20,201 bases of DNA from an uncultured Alphaproteobacteria bacterium (GCA_946481105.1 CAMLMM010000034.1:1-20201); one strand, 5' to 3'. Positions 1 through 8,074 are shown, counted from the stretch's first letter. Numbers and translations are program-made. The notes: generated by a model from the letters alone, not told the origin.

Positions 1-1
1 A

Positions 2-169
2 AAAATTAACGAAGCTTTGCTGCGTATTGATGACGATACCTATGGGTATTGTGAAGAGACAGGCGAGCCGATTTCTGTTGGCCGTCTGGATGCGCGCCCG
101 ATTGCGACTCTGTCTCTGGAAGCGCAGGAGCGCCATGAGCGTATGGAGCGCACGCACCGCGACGAGTAA
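2..169 (+). CDS. dksA: RNA polymerase-binding transcription factor DksA, C-terminal part (5' truncated by window edge)
   Basis: The open frame from base 2 encodes the last 55 residues of a DksA/TraR family protein, with the hallmark GYCEETGEPI followed by RLDARPIATLSLEAQERHE. DksA binds the secondary channel of RNA polymerase and, with ppGpp, adjusts transcription of rRNA, tRNA and amino-acid genes. In E. coli this region is a four-cysteine zinc finger; here only the first cysteine is present and the others are replaced by Thr, Ser and Ala. From family knowledge this low-cysteine form is usual in Alphaproteobacteria, so it is not a defect. The N-terminal coiled-coil half lies outside the window. 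A terminator follows directly. Confidence 0.93.
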   Translation, partial: KINEALLRIDDDTYGYCEETGEPISVGRLDARPIATLSLEAQERHERMERTHRDE

Positions 170-192
170 ACTGTTTTGTGCACTGAAAAAAT

Positions 193-227
193 AAAACGCG
201 CCTGATTTTAATTAGGTGCGTTTTTTA
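193..227. terminator. Bidirectional rho-independent terminator between dksA and tRNA-Arg(CCT)
   Basis: The arms AAAACGCGCCT (193-203) and AGGTGCGTTTT (214-224) pair over 11 positions with one G-T wobble around a 10-nt loop. A T-run follows on the plus strand. On the minus strand the same hairpin is followed by TTTTATTTTTT. It can end dksA from the left and the tRNA/OmpA-like transcript from the right. Confidence 0.85.
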
Positions 228-237
228 TTGGTAATAA

Positions 238-314
238 TGGCGTTCCCGACAGGAATTGAACCTGTGGCCCCAAGTTTAGGAAACTTGTGCTCTATCCTGC
301 TGAGCTACGGGAAC
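238..314 (-). tRNA. tRNA-Arg (anticodon CCT), CCA encoded
   Basis: The reverse complement folds as a full cloverleaf. The acceptor arms are GTTCCCG and CGGGAAC, and the D arm is GCTC/GAGC. The anticodon arm is CAAGT/ACTTG with loop TTCCTAA, giving anticodon CCT (reads AGG), and the T arm is ACAGG-TTCAATT-CCTGT. The discriminator is G and CCA is encoded (plus-strand TGG at 238-240). Its 5' end lies 3 nt after the stop codon of the upstream minus-strand protein gene, so the two are probably transcribed together and separated by RNase P. Confidence 0.95.
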
Positions 315-317
315 AAA

Positions 318-1472
318 CTAGCGAACGTAGATATGAACTTCGTTGTCAGATACGTCTGCGCTCGAAGCGTAGGAAATATCTACCTTGTCCATGGCAAGGC
401 CCATTTGCGACATGGAGCGCATTACGCGCTCGGCGTTGCGTCGTGACTTGGTGCTTTCAATAGCAACCTGCGCGGCATTCCCCTCTGATGGATAAACGGC
501 CACTAACTCAAAACGCGCATTGGGGTATTTTTGCATGGCTTCGTTGAGTGCCATGTAAACCGGCTGTTCGTAATTCACGTCCGCGCGGTCAAAGCGAATT
601 TTCACCAGCGGACGCGGATTAGACACTGAAGGCGGCAGGTCCGCCTTCGCAGTGGTGGCCAGGGCGACTGTATCTGTTGTGCGGGCTGATGAAGTAAAAG
701 GTCGGCTCGAAAGTGATTTACCCAGCAGATCGCCGTCGGAAATAGCCAGGGACATAGTACGCAGATTGCTGCGTTCTGTGGTCAGGTACGCGCTGGTCCG
801 GGTAATATCGTCATTGATGTTATTCTGCAGCCGGTCAATCAGGATAATTGTGTTGTTGATTCCATCTTCCAGCTGTGCCAGTTGCACATGGTCTTCTTCC
901 ACAGCGCCGGTGAGGCCATAGGCGGCGCGCGCCCCTTCGAGAAGATAGGAAGCAACAGAACCGGAGTTAGTGATTTCAATCGCCAGATCGTTCAGGTCGT
1001 TGACATTACGGGTCAGTTTATCAAGGCTGTCCTGTGCATTGGCCAGTTTTTGCAGCAGACGCGGGTTGCCGGGGGTGGTGCCGGATTGCAGCTGGGTACT
1101 GATGGTGGCGGTGCTGGCATAGTAATCGGCAGCGCGGGCCTGATTCATTTTTTCCAGATTGGAAAGGCGTGATGAAATGCCGGCCAGATTGTTCTGTAGA
1201 TTACCAAGGTCACGGTGAATGTCGCCGATTTTCTTGGAAACCATGGTGTCCGAGGTGCCGTAATAAGACTGCAGCAGATCCTGGGGGCGGATGGTTTCGA
1301 CCTGGGTTGGTTTTGTATAAACCTGGCCTGCAAGTGCGGCGGGCAGGGGCTGGTTAGTCACGACAAGCGCCGGGGTGCGGGGCTGGGCCATTGCCAGACT
1401 GCCGGAGCAGATAACAAGAGCGGATGACAGCATCAAACCATTCAGAAACTGTGCGGAAAAAGATGTTTTCAT
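318..1472 (-). CDS. Exported protein with coiled-coil region and C-terminal OmpA-like domain
   Basis: The frame is open to 1529, but I choose the ATG at 1472. It has AGGAAA about 10 nt upstream and begins a clean signal peptide (MKTS..., hydrophobic core, AMA-Q cleavage near residue 29), giving 384 residues. Roughly residues 60-250 are helical and coiled-coil-like, with repeated Asn/Asp/Leu heptad-type stretches such as IGDIHRDLGNLQNNLAGI. The last ~95 residues (VKIRFDRADVNYEQPVYMAL to the end) look like a peptidoglycan-binding OmpA/MotB-type fold, including the SRRNAERV stretch typical of that domain. I infer a periplasmic or outer-membrane-linked envelope protein of unknown specific role. 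A promoter lies at 1561-1589, and tRNA-Arg(CCT) follows after 3 nt. The OmpA-like assignment is moderately secure; the cellular function is not known. Confidence 0.8.
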   Translation of the reverse strand: MKTSFSAQFLNGLMLSSALVICSGSLAMAQPRTPALVVTNQPLPAALAGQVYTKPTQVETIRPQDLLQSYYGTSDTMVSKKIGDIHRDLGNLQNNLAGISSRLSNLEKMNQARAADYYASTATISTQLQSGTTPGNPRLLQKLANAQDSLDKLTRNVNDLNDLAIEITNSGSVASYLLEGARAAYGLTGAVEEDHVQLAQLEDGINNTIILIDRLQNNINDDITRTSAYLTTERSNLRTMSLAISDGDLLGKSLSSRPFTSSARTTDTVALATTAKADLPPSVSNPRPLVKIRFDRADVNYEQPVYMALNEAMQKYPNARFELVAVYPSEGNAAQVAIESTKSRRNAERVMRSMSQMGLAMDKVDISYASSADVSDNEVHIYVR

Positions 1473-1560
1473 CTGAGAAACATTTCCTGTGAAATTGTTA
1501 TAAAAATAAGCATGGCAGTAAGAACGCATAAGGAATCACTGCCCTAATATTAACCCGTAA

Positions 1561-1589
1561 CTTATCGAATTCTATAGGTAAATTGTCAA
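1561..1589 (-). promoter_or_regulatory. Candidate sigma-70 promoter for OmpA-like gene and tRNA-Arg(CCT)
   Basis: On the minus strand, TTGACA (1589-1584), a 17-bp spacer and GATAAG (1566-1561) form a plausible -35/-10 pair. The inferred start site is near 1554, leaving a leader of about 80 nt before the ATG at 1472. The -35 is perfect; the -10 matches at 4 of 6 positions. Confidence 0.55.
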
Positions 1590-1653
1590 GTTCCACATCA
1601 TTAATGCCCTGTATTTTTTAGAAAAATGTGATGAAAAAGCCCAAAATAAACGC

Positions 1654-1682
1654 TTGCAATTTCAATCCTGCTTAGGTAAGTT
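1654..1682 (+). promoter_or_regulatory. Candidate sigma-70 promoter for tRNA-Arg(ACG)
   Basis: TTGCAA (1654-1659), a 17-bp spacer and TAAGTT (1677-1682) precede the tRNA by 16 nt. The GCGCCC just after the -10 resembles the GC-rich discriminator of stringently controlled stable-RNA promoters. This is inferred from sequence only. Confidence 0.55.
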
Positions 1683-1698
1683 GCGCCCACTTTCAAAA

Positions 1699-1775
1699 GC
1701 GCCCGTAGCTCAACTGGATAGAGCACCTGACTACGGATCAGGAGGTTTGGGGTTCGAATCCCTCCGGGCGCGCCA
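1699..1775 (+). tRNA. tRNA-Arg (anticodon ACG), CCA encoded
   Basis: Full cloverleaf: acceptor GCGCCCG/CGGGCGC, D arm GCTC/GAGC, anticodon arm CCTGA-CTACGGA-TCAGG with anticodon ACG, and T arm with loop TTCGAAT. The discriminator G and encoded CCA end at 1775. In bacteria A34 of this tRNA is edited to inosine by TadA so that it reads CGT, CGC and CGA. No clear terminator is visible between this tRNA and dgt, so some read-through into dgt is possible. Confidence 0.97.
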
Positions 1776-1894
1776 TTTTCTATAAATTTAAATTACAATA
1801 TGAGAGTAAAGCGTTAACGAATTGGTTATGCTGGTAATTTTCCTTTTAAAACATACCTATTGAGGAAGAACCGGGCCATCGGTAGACTTGCCTT

Positions 1895-3133
1895 ATGTCC
1901 GTTGATTCTGCCCGTATGGCTGCTCCGCCAGCCTATAATTATTGCGCCTTGCCTCTGGCGGCGTATGCCTGCCGCCCTGATATGTCACGGGGGCGATTGA
2001 TTTCCGAACCTGAAAGCCAATACCGAACACCGTTTCAACGCGACCGTGACCGTATAATTCACACATCCGCCTTCAGGCGCCTTAAATATAAGACTCAGGT
2101 ATTTGTGTATCATGAAGGCGATCATTACCGGACCCGGCTGTCGCATACGATTGAAGTCGCGCAGATTGCACGGACACTGGCACGCGCCTTGATGGTGAAT
2201 GAAGATCTGGCCGAAGCTGTGGCCTTGTCCCATGATCTGGGCCACACTCCGTTCGCGCATATGGGAGAAGATACCTTAAAGCAATGTATGGAAGGGTTAG
2301 GCGGCTTTTACCACAATGACCAATCCTTGCGCATTTTGACGACCCTGGAAAAGAAATATCCTGGATGGGAAGGATTGAATCTGACATGGGAGACGCTTGA
2401 AGGCGTGGCCAAGCATAATGGCCCTGTCCTAAAGAAGGGGGATCCTGTAAACCGGGATACACTGCCGATTGCGCTTTATGAATTATCGCAGAAGGTTGAT
2501 CTGGAATTGGACCGATATGCGTCCATAGAGGCGCAGGCCGCCGCCATTGCCGATGATATTGCCTATAATAACCATGACGTGGAAGACGGATTGCGCGCTG
2601 GATTCTTCAGGCTTGAAGAATTGGCGCAACTGGAATTATTCCGCGATACAATCGCACGTATCCGTAAGGAATATCCTGAAATCTCCGAACATATTCTGGT
2701 GGCTGAACTGGTGCGTGAGATGATTGGCGCAATGGTGGCAGACGTGCTGGAAACCAGTTTTGCCAATATCAAGCGGCTTAATCCGCAATCACCTAAAGAT
2801 GTTTCGTTGGCAGGGATGCAGATGATCGCATTCTCATCCGACATGGAACGAAAAGTTACGGAACTGAGGAAATTTCTGTTTGACCGCATGTACCGTCATT
2901 ACACTATTGAGCGAATTCGCGTTAAGGTGGGGCGTATTCTTCCTGAATTGTTTCATGCGTTTCTGGATGAATATCGTTTATTGCCGGGGCACTGGCAGAC
3001 GCGGATTCTGGCCGCAGGGGATGGGCGGGCAGAACGTGCGCGTGTCATTTGTGATTATGTGGCGGGAATGACCGACCGCTTTGCGATCCGTGAACATGAA
3101 CGCCTGTTCGATTTATACTGGGATTTAAAATAG
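1895..3133 (+). CDS. dgt: Deoxyguanosinetriphosphate triphosphohydrolase-like HD-domain protein
   Basis: This 412-residue protein matches the dGTPase family. The N-terminal signature SEPESQYRTPFQRDRDRIIH is followed by the metal-binding HD site: His84 in RLSHTIEV, His113-Asp114 in LSHDLGHTPFAH, and an Asp in ADDIAYNNHD (about 220). The family hydrolyses dNTPs to deoxynucleosides and triphosphate in the cytoplasm. The start is uncertain: the ATG at 1895 has no good Shine-Dalgarno sequence, a GAGGAAG sits 27 nt upstream, and the ATG at 1916 is an alternative without a site. It heads the long plus-strand block, and the SPOR gene follows after 19 nt. In many relatives argS occupies that junction; here it is absent. 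Confidence 0.93.
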   Translation: MSVDSARMAAPPAYNYCALPLAAYACRPDMSRGRLISEPESQYRTPFQRDRDRIIHTSAFRRLKYKTQVFVYHEGDHYRTRLSHTIEVAQIARTLARALMVNEDLAEAVALSHDLGHTPFAHMGEDTLKQCMEGLGGFYHNDQSLRILTTLEKKYPGWEGLNLTWETLEGVAKHNGPVLKKGDPVNRDTLPIALYELSQKVDLELDRYASIEAQAAAIADDIAYNNHDVEDGLRAGFFRLEELAQLELFRDTIARIRKEYPEISEHILVAELVREMIGAMVADVLETSFANIKRLNPQSPKDVSLAGMQMIAFSSDMERKVTELRKFLFDRMYRHYTIERIRVKVGRILPELFHAFLDEYRLLPGHWQTRILAAGDGRAERARVICDYVAGMTDRFAIREHERLFDLYWDLK

Positions 3134-3152
3134 ATTATAGAGGAGTGAAACT

Positions 3153-4019
3153 ATGGGCCGCCGCGATGATTTTGATGATGAAGCCGAAAGCTTTCTGGAT
3201 AGTATTCTGAAGCGCAAAGGTCAGGAGCCGATGCCGCCCTCCATGGCGAGACTGCTGATGATTGTGGCCGGCTTAGCTGTAGTTGCCACGATTATCGCTG
3301 TGGCTGCTGCTACATGGCCGTCGAAAAGTGGCGTAGGTGATGATGAAAACAGTCTGCCAATTGTTCGCGCAGATGAGGCGCCATATCGTATAAAACCGGA
3401 TGAGCCGGGAGGGATGGAAGTGCCGAATAAAAACAGCACGATTTTTGAAAGCATGGCCAGCAATAATGACCAGCCCAAAAAGATTGAAAACCTGCTGGAA
3501 GATAATGAAGAGCCAGTAAATAAAGAAGAAGCCTTTGATGCTGATGCCAAGGCAAATCCGATTGCTGAGCCAGAGCCGGAGTCAGCGGCTGAGGTTGAGG
3601 GGATGCCCGAACAGAAAGAAATGCCTGCAGCGGAAACAAAAGCTGAGCCTGCTACAGCAGTAGATGGCACAGATGAAGCCGAGGAATCGGTGACGGTTGA
3701 TGCCAAGCCTGAAAAGAAAAATGGTGATGTTATTTCAGCATTGAAATCTGAGGTGGGGACCAGCAAAGCGCGCCCGGTTGGATCGAAATACATTCAGTTT
3801 GCTGCCACAACATCGGAAGCCGATGCGAAGGCCAAATGCACAAGTCTTTGGAATAAGCATACAGTCTTGAAGCCTCTCGCCTGTCGCATTCAGAAGGCTG
3901 ACCTGGGGGCAAAAGGGACTTTTTACCGTGTTCAGGCCGGTCCACTGGAGGCATCCGACGCCCAGTCAACCTGCGCAGCCATTAAATCCGCCAAGGGTGA
4001 CTGCCTGGTGGTGAAGTAG
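3153..4019 (+). CDS. SPOR-domain inner-membrane protein
   Basis: The 288-residue protein has a charged cytoplasmic N-terminus and one membrane helix at about residues 31-55 (MARLLMIVAGLAVV...). A long acidic, Ala/Glu/Pro-rich periplasmic linker follows at about 60-205. The C-terminal SPOR domain (about 209-288, beginning SKYIQFAATT) contains the YRVQAGPLEASDAQSTCAAI stretch typical of the fold. SPOR domains bind denuded glycan strands at the division septum, so I infer a division-site or peptidoglycan-associated role. A strong ribosome binding site (AGAGGAG) precedes the ATG. nagZ begins 3 nt after the stop, which suggests translational coupling. It sits between dgt and nagZ, as in related genomes apart from the missing argS. 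Confidence 0.9.
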   Translation: MGRRDDFDDEAESFLDSILKRKGQEPMPPSMARLLMIVAGLAVVATIIAVAAATWPSKSGVGDDENSLPIVRADEAPYRIKPDEPGGMEVPNKNSTIFESMASNNDQPKKIENLLEDNEEPVNKEEAFDADAKANPIAEPEPESAAEVEGMPEQKEMPAAETKAEPATAVDGTDEAEESVTVDAKPEKKNGDVISALKSEVGTSKARPVGSKYIQFAATTSEADAKAKCTSLWNKHTVLKPLACRIQKADLGAKGTFYRVQAGPLEASDAQSTCAAIKSAKGDCLVVK

Positions 4020-4022
4020 TTT

Positions 4023-5003
4023 ATGACAGAACGTCCATTACCGCTCGCAGCCGTTTTTTCCATTGAAGGGGAAACTCTGACGCATGCAGAGAAATCTCTG
4101 TTCTCGGCGTCCCAGCCTTTCGGATTCATTCTGTTCGGGCGTAATTGTAGATCACCTGATCAATTGCGTAAGCTGACCGATGAACTGCGCACGGCCGTTG
4201 GCTGGGATTGCCCCATTATGATTGATCAGGAGGGCGGGCGCGTCGCGCGTCTCAAGGCACCAGGTTGGCCGGAATTTCCAGCGGCACAAACCTATGGCGA
4301 TGCTATTCGTGGTGACAACACATCAGACCTTCAGCAGGATATGCGAAACATGGCGCGTATGTTGCGCGACATGGGGATTAATACCGATTGCGCCCCGGTG
4401 GGTGATGTGCTGACCCCCATTACACATCAGGTAATTGGTAATCGTGCTTACAGTGATGATCCTGCAATTGTATTTCAGGGAGCATCAGCGACCTGCCGGG
4501 CCTTTCTGACTGAGGGAATTCAGCCTATCATGAAACATCTGCCTGGACATGGCAGGGCCAGTGTGGACAGTCATCTGGAATTGCCTGTGGTTGACGCCAC
4601 ACTGGATGAATTACGTGCGACAGACTTTTACCCGTTTCGTAAATTGACAAAAACGGATTTTGGCCAGGCGTTGTGGGGTATGGTTGCGCACGTAATTTAT
4701 ACGGCGATTGATAAAGAACTGCCAGCTACATTATCAAAAATTGTCATAAATGATGTAATCCGGGGTGAGATCGGGTTTGAAGGGCTGCTGCTTTCAGACG
4801 ATCTAGACATGAAAGCTCTGGATAAATACGGCTCGATCCCTGAACGGGCCAATCTTTCCTTGCAAGCGGGCTGTGATATTGCTTTGTATTGCTGGGCAAA
4901 ACTGGGTGTCATGGAAGCCTTAGCCGCTAATCTGCCGCCTTTATCAGCAAAATCGTGGACAAGATGGGAAAAATCCTTGAAATTTCAGCTGGATGCCGCG
5001 TAA
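4023..5003 (+). CDS. nagZ: Beta-N-acetylhexosaminidase (glycoside hydrolase family 3)
   Basis: The 326-residue protein matches NagZ, a cytoplasmic enzyme that removes N-acetylglucosamine from anhydro-muropeptides during peptidoglycan recycling. Visible motifs are IDQEGGRVARL (67-77), the KHLPGHG substrate/catalytic loop (171-177, family form KHFPGHG) with following D182-H184, and LLSDDLDMKAL (257-267) containing the aspartate nucleophile region. It has no signal peptide, and its length is normal for single-domain NagZ. The start is 3 nt after the SPOR stop. A 69-nt gap without a terminator separates it from scpA. Confidence 0.95.
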   Translation: MTERPLPLAAVFSIEGETLTHAEKSLFSASQPFGFILFGRNCRSPDQLRKLTDELRTAVGWDCPIMIDQEGGRVARLKAPGWPEFPAAQTYGDAIRGDNTSDLQQDMRNMARMLRDMGINTDCAPVGDVLTPITHQVIGNRAYSDDPAIVFQGASATCRAFLTEGIQPIMKHLPGHGRASVDSHLELPVVDATLDELRATDFYPFRKLTKTDFGQALWGMVAHVIYTAIDKELPATLSKIVINDVIRGEIGFEGLLLSDDLDMKALDKYGSIPERANLSLQAGCDIALYCWAKLGVMEALAANLPPLSAKSWTRWEKSLKFQLDAA

Positions 5004-5072
5004 GTTAAGGAAAATAAATTAACAGAGCATTCTTTAACGTTGAAAATTAAGTTCAGCGTCAGGAATGGTGTG

Positions 5073-5921
5073 ATGATGACAGAAAACGCACAACAACAAT
5101 TTATTGAAGACCCGGCTCCGGTCGTGGTGGCTGAAACGGAACCAACGCCGACTGATGCGCTGCTGCTCAAACTGGATTCATTTGAAGGGCCAATTGATGT
5201 TCTTCTGGCACTGGCACGTGACCAGAAGGTTGACCTGACCCAGATTTCCATTCTGCAACTGGCACGGCAATATCTGGCGTTTATCGACCAGGCGCAAGCA
5301 TTGTCGCTGGATATTGCCGCCGAATATCTTGTCATGGCGGCCTGGCTGGCTTATCTCAAGTCACGTCTGCTTCTGCCGAAACAGGAAAATGAAGAAGACG
5401 AACCTTCGGCGGAAATGATGGCCGAGGCTCTGGCCTTCCAGTTGCGCCGTCTTGAGGCGATGCAGGGGCTGGCCCAGAAACTGCGTGGCAATATGCGCCG
5501 TCAGCTGACAGTGTATGGTCGTGGCGAGCGTGAAAAGTTTCAGGCACCCGAACCTGATAAATACGCCGTTGACCTATATCAGATGCTCAAAGCCTATGGC
5601 GACATCACGCAGCGCAAGACTAGCAGCCATTATAAACCGCTGACCTTCCCGGTTATGTCGATGGAAGATGCGATGGAACGTATGGTCAAAATGCTGGGCC
5701 GCCTGCCACGGGCAGGGACGTCGTCTGTATGGACAACATTAGCGAGTTTTGTGCCGGAACGCATTACCGACCCGCTATTTGCCAGATCATCCATTGCGTC
5801 ATTATTGACATCGGCGCTGGAACTGGCGAAGCAGGGTAAAGTCGAATTACGGCAGGATGACACGTTCCGCCCGATCTATCTGCGGGCGGTTGAGCGTGAA
5901 CCGATGGAACAGGGGACTTAA
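5073..5921 (+). CDS. scpA: Segregation and condensation protein A
   Basis: ScpA is the kleisin that links the SMC ATPase and ScpB in the chromosome-condensing complex. The signature LDSFEGPIDVLLALARDQKV lies near the N-terminus, followed by AAEYLVMAAWLAYLKSRLLL. A winged-helix-like C-terminal segment follows (ITDPLFARSSIASLLTSALE...GKVELRQDDTFRPIYL). The frame is open to a TTG at 5040, but I choose the tandem ATGs at 5073/5076 because AGGA lies 8 nt upstream; this gives 282 residues. scpB starts 3 nt after the stop, so the partners are probably translated together. Confidence 0.95.
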   Translation: MMTENAQQQFIEDPAPVVVAETEPTPTDALLLKLDSFEGPIDVLLALARDQKVDLTQISILQLARQYLAFIDQAQALSLDIAAEYLVMAAWLAYLKSRLLLPKQENEEDEPSAEMMAEALAFQLRRLEAMQGLAQKLRGNMRRQLTVYGRGEREKFQAPEPDKYAVDLYQMLKAYGDITQRKTSSHYKPLTFPVMSMEDAMERMVKMLGRLPRAGTSSVWTTLASFVPERITDPLFARSSIASLLTSALELAKQGKVELRQDDTFRPIYLRAVEREPMEQGT

Positions 5922-5924
5922 ACT

Positions 5925-6830
5925 ATGTGGGATAAAGTACAGAATATGAAAGCTGCAAACATGGACAATAATCCAAACGAAGAAGAAATACTCGGCGACG
6001 AATCCGAGATGGAAGCACCGGAAGCTGAGGTTGCTGCGGAAGATGATTTGCCCATGGTGGCGCTGGATAATCCCGATGAGCAGAAGCGCCTGATTGAGGC
6101 GTTGCTGTTCGCTTCACCGGAACCGGTATCGCTGAAATCCATGCAGAACCGCTTGCCGGATACTGCCGATGTCGGTGGCATTCTTCTGCAATTGCAGGAT
6201 GAATATAAACAGCGTGGCGTGAACTTGGTTCGCCTGGAAGATGCATGGGCATTCCGTACCGCCGCAGATGTCGGTCCTTATCTGACTCTGGCGAAAAAGG
6301 AAGAGAAAAAACTTTCACGCGCCGCACTCGAAACGCTGGCTGTTATTTCCTATCACCAGCCGATTACACGTGCGGAAATCGAGAATATCCGTGGCGTGGC
6401 GACGAACAAGGGTACGCTGGATGTACTGCTCGAAGCTGGCTGGATTAAGCCGGGCCGCCGCCGCGAAACGCCAGGCCGACCAGTTACCTGGATTACCACG
6501 AACGTATTCCTGGATGAATTCGGAATCTCGCAACTTAACGATCTGCCGGGTCTTCAAGAGCTCAAGGCTTCCGGTCTGCTGGATAACCGCCCGGCGATTG
6601 AAACCATTCCGGGTGCTGCCGATCTCTTTGCCAGTGGCGAAGGGAAAGTCGGTGAAGAGTCAGTCGACGATGACACCGATGAACCAACCGGTGAATTCGA
6701 TCAGGAAACTGATGACGATGAAGTTGCCGAAGTCGAAAACGAAGAAGTCGACGATAGCGCCGATGAAACCGCCGAAAGCGGCGAGGAATCGGACGAAGAT
6801 TATGATGAAGAAGAAAGAGAGAGTGCATAA
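5925..6830 (+). CDS. scpB: Segregation and condensation protein B with long acidic tail
   Basis: The 301-residue protein carries the ScpB core at about residues 45-215: [16 protein letters not shown], then [28 protein letters not shown] and [18 protein letters not shown]. It forms a winged-helix dimer that binds ScpA in the SMC complex. An acidic N-terminal extension (about 1-45) and a very acidic C-terminal tail of about 75 residues (rich in DDE/EES) extend the usual core. Such tails vary in this family and may modulate charge interactions. AGGGGA lies about 10 nt before the ATG. The stop overlaps the tatA ATG by one base (TAATG). Confidence 0.95.
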   Translation: MWDKVQNMKAANMDNNPNEEEILGDESEMEAPEAEVAAEDDLPMVALDNPDEQKRLIEALLFASPEPVSLKSMQNRLPDTADVGGILLQLQDEYKQRGVNLVRLEDAWAFRTAADVGPYLTLAKKEEKKLSRAALETLAVISYHQPITRAEIENIRGVATNKGTLDVLLEAGWIKPGRRRETPGRPVTWITTNVFLDEFGISQLNDLPGLQELKASGLLDNRPAIETIPGAADLFASGEGKVGEESVDDDTDEPTGEFDQETDDDEVAEVENEEVDDSADETAESGEESDEDYDEEERESA

Positions 6831-6994
6831 TGTCTATTACCCATTGGCTGATTGTCGCTCTGGTCGTGTTTCTCTTCTTTGGTGCTGGTAAGCTGCCACG
6901 CCTGATGGGTGATCTGGCGGAAGGAATCAAAGCATTTAAACGCGGCATGAAAGAAGAAGACCCACAAAAGTCGATTGAAGATAAAAAAGAATAA
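6830..6994 (+). CDS. tatA: Sec-independent protein translocase subunit TatA
   Basis: This 54-codon gene encodes [20 protein letters not shown], one N-terminal membrane helix with the conserved [20 protein letters not shown] hinge and amphipathic helix, then a short charged tail ([11 protein letters not shown]). TatA oligomers form the passage for folded twin-arginine substrates in the cytoplasmic membrane. The FGxGKLP hinge and the position before tatB and tatC make the call firm. It is translationally coupled to scpB by the TAATG overlap, and tatB follows after 17 nt. Confidence 0.96.
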   Translation: MSITHWLIVALVVFLFFGAGKLPRLMGDLAEGIKAFKRGMKEEDPQKSIEDKKE

Positions 6995-7011
6995 CCCTTC
7001 CGGAGGACGCC

Positions 7012-7317
7012 ATGTTTGACATTGGCTGGTCGGAACTTCTTCTGATCGTTATTGTGACCGTGATTGCCATCGGCCCGAACCAACTGCCCGGTGTCCTGTA
7101 CGGTCTGGGCCGCGTATTTCGTCGTATGCAGTATATGCGTTTTGCCTTGTCCAAGCAGTTCGACGATTTTATGGAGCAGAACGACCTGAATCAAATTCGT
7201 AACATGAAAAATTCTGTCGGGGATATGGCGCTTCATGCGGGTATGGAAGAGGACGAGCAGGATGCCGAGCGCCGTTTGGCGCAGGAGCCACGCAATGACG
7301 GAGTCCATAATGGATGA
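7012..7317 (+). CDS. tatB: Sec-independent protein translocase subunit TatB
   Basis: The 101-residue protein starts MFDIGWSELLLIVIVTVIAI, then GPNQLPGVLYGLGRVFR, the standard TatB membrane helix, Pro hinge and amphipathic helix. It continues with a charged cytoplasmic region (about 40-101). TatB pairs with TatC to recognise twin-arginine signal peptides. CGGAGG precedes the ATG by 6-7 nt. The 3' end overlaps the start of tatC, a usual coupling. Confidence 0.96.
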   Translation: MFDIGWSELLLIVIVTVIAIGPNQLPGVLYGLGRVFRRMQYMRFALSKQFDDFMEQNDLNQIRNMKNSVGDMALHAGMEEDEQDAERRLAQEPRNDGVHNG

Positions 7318-8074
7318 AACGTCCAAGCAACCTTTGTTAAGTCATCTGGCGGAACTGCGTAACCGGTTACTATTTTCATTTCTGGCGATGGGTATAGGAA
7401 CATTCATCTGCTACCAGTTTGTGCAGGATATATATGGGTTTCTGGTAAAGCCACTGGCCGAAGCTATGGGGCCGGATGACAGCCAGCGTCTTATTTATAC
7501 CGATTTGACCGAAGCCTTTTTTACTTATTTGAAGGTATCCCTGTTTGCCGGATGTTTTTTGACATTCCCATTTCTGATGTCACAGATATGGCTTTTCGTG
7601 GCACCGGGGCTTTTTCCATCCGAACGTAAATCTGTTCTTCCTTTCCTAATTGCATCGCCAATCCTGTTTATTATGGGTGGGGCACTGGTTTATTACCTTG
7701 TACTGCCGCTGGCCTGGGCATTTTTCCTGAGCTTTGAAAGCGGCGCGGATAAAACGGTGCTGCCTGTTATGCTCGAAGCCAAGGTGAGCGAATATCTCAG
7801 TCTGGTGATGACCCTGATTTTCGCGTTTGGTATTTGCTTTCAGTTGCCTGTCATCATGGCTTTCCTTGCAAGGGCAGGTGTTGTGGATGCACAAATGTTA
7901 TCCAGCAAACGCCGCTATGCGGTCGTTGGCATATTTGTTGTGGCGGCTGTCTTGACACCGCCGGACGTAATCAGTCAAATATCCTTGGCCCTGCCGCTCT
8001 GGGGGCTTTATGAAATATCCATTCTGATCGTCCGTTATATGAAGAAATCATCCAATGTCGTCCACGCCGCTTGA
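7295..8074 (+). CDS. tatC: Sec-independent protein translocase subunit TatC
   Basis: A polytopic membrane protein with the family motifs PLLSHLAELRNRL (N-terminal), LTEAFFTYLKVSLFAG, FVAPGLFPSERK and VLTPPDVISQ, and about six membrane helices. TatC is the signal-peptide receptor of the twin-arginine pathway. I choose the ATG at 7295 (GGAG 7 nt upstream, 259 residues). The ATG at 7310 also has GGAG 6 nt upstream and would give 254 residues. Both overlap the end of tatB. In many relatives serS follows tatC; here zapE overlaps its last 20 bases instead. Confidence 0.95.
   Translation: MTESIMDETSKQPLLSHLAELRNRLLFSFLAMGIGTFICYQFVQDIYGFLVKPLAEAMGPDDSQRLIYTDLTEAFFTYLKVSLFAGCFLTFPFLMSQIWLFVAPGLFPSERKSVLPFLIASPILFIMGGALVYYLVLPLAWAFFLSFESGADKTVLPVMLEAKVSEYLSLVMTLIFAFGICFQLPVIMAFLARAGVVDAQMLSSKRRYAVVGIFVVAAVLTPPDVISQISLALPLWGLYEISILIVRYMKKSSNVVHAA

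Noticed and set aside
2..169. Apparent loss of the DksA zinc-finger cysteines
   Set aside because: This low-cysteine form is usual in alphaproteobacterial DksA, so it is not a mutation.
3221..3793. 190-codon minus-strand open frame
   Set aside because: It is the Ser/Ala-rich reflection of the SPOR protein's acidic linker, with no independent ribosome site or domain.
6562..7326. 254-codon minus-strand open frame opposite scpB and tatAB
   Set aside because: It mirrors the acidic scpB tail as Arg/His-rich low-complexity sequence and crosses three well-supported plus-strand genes.
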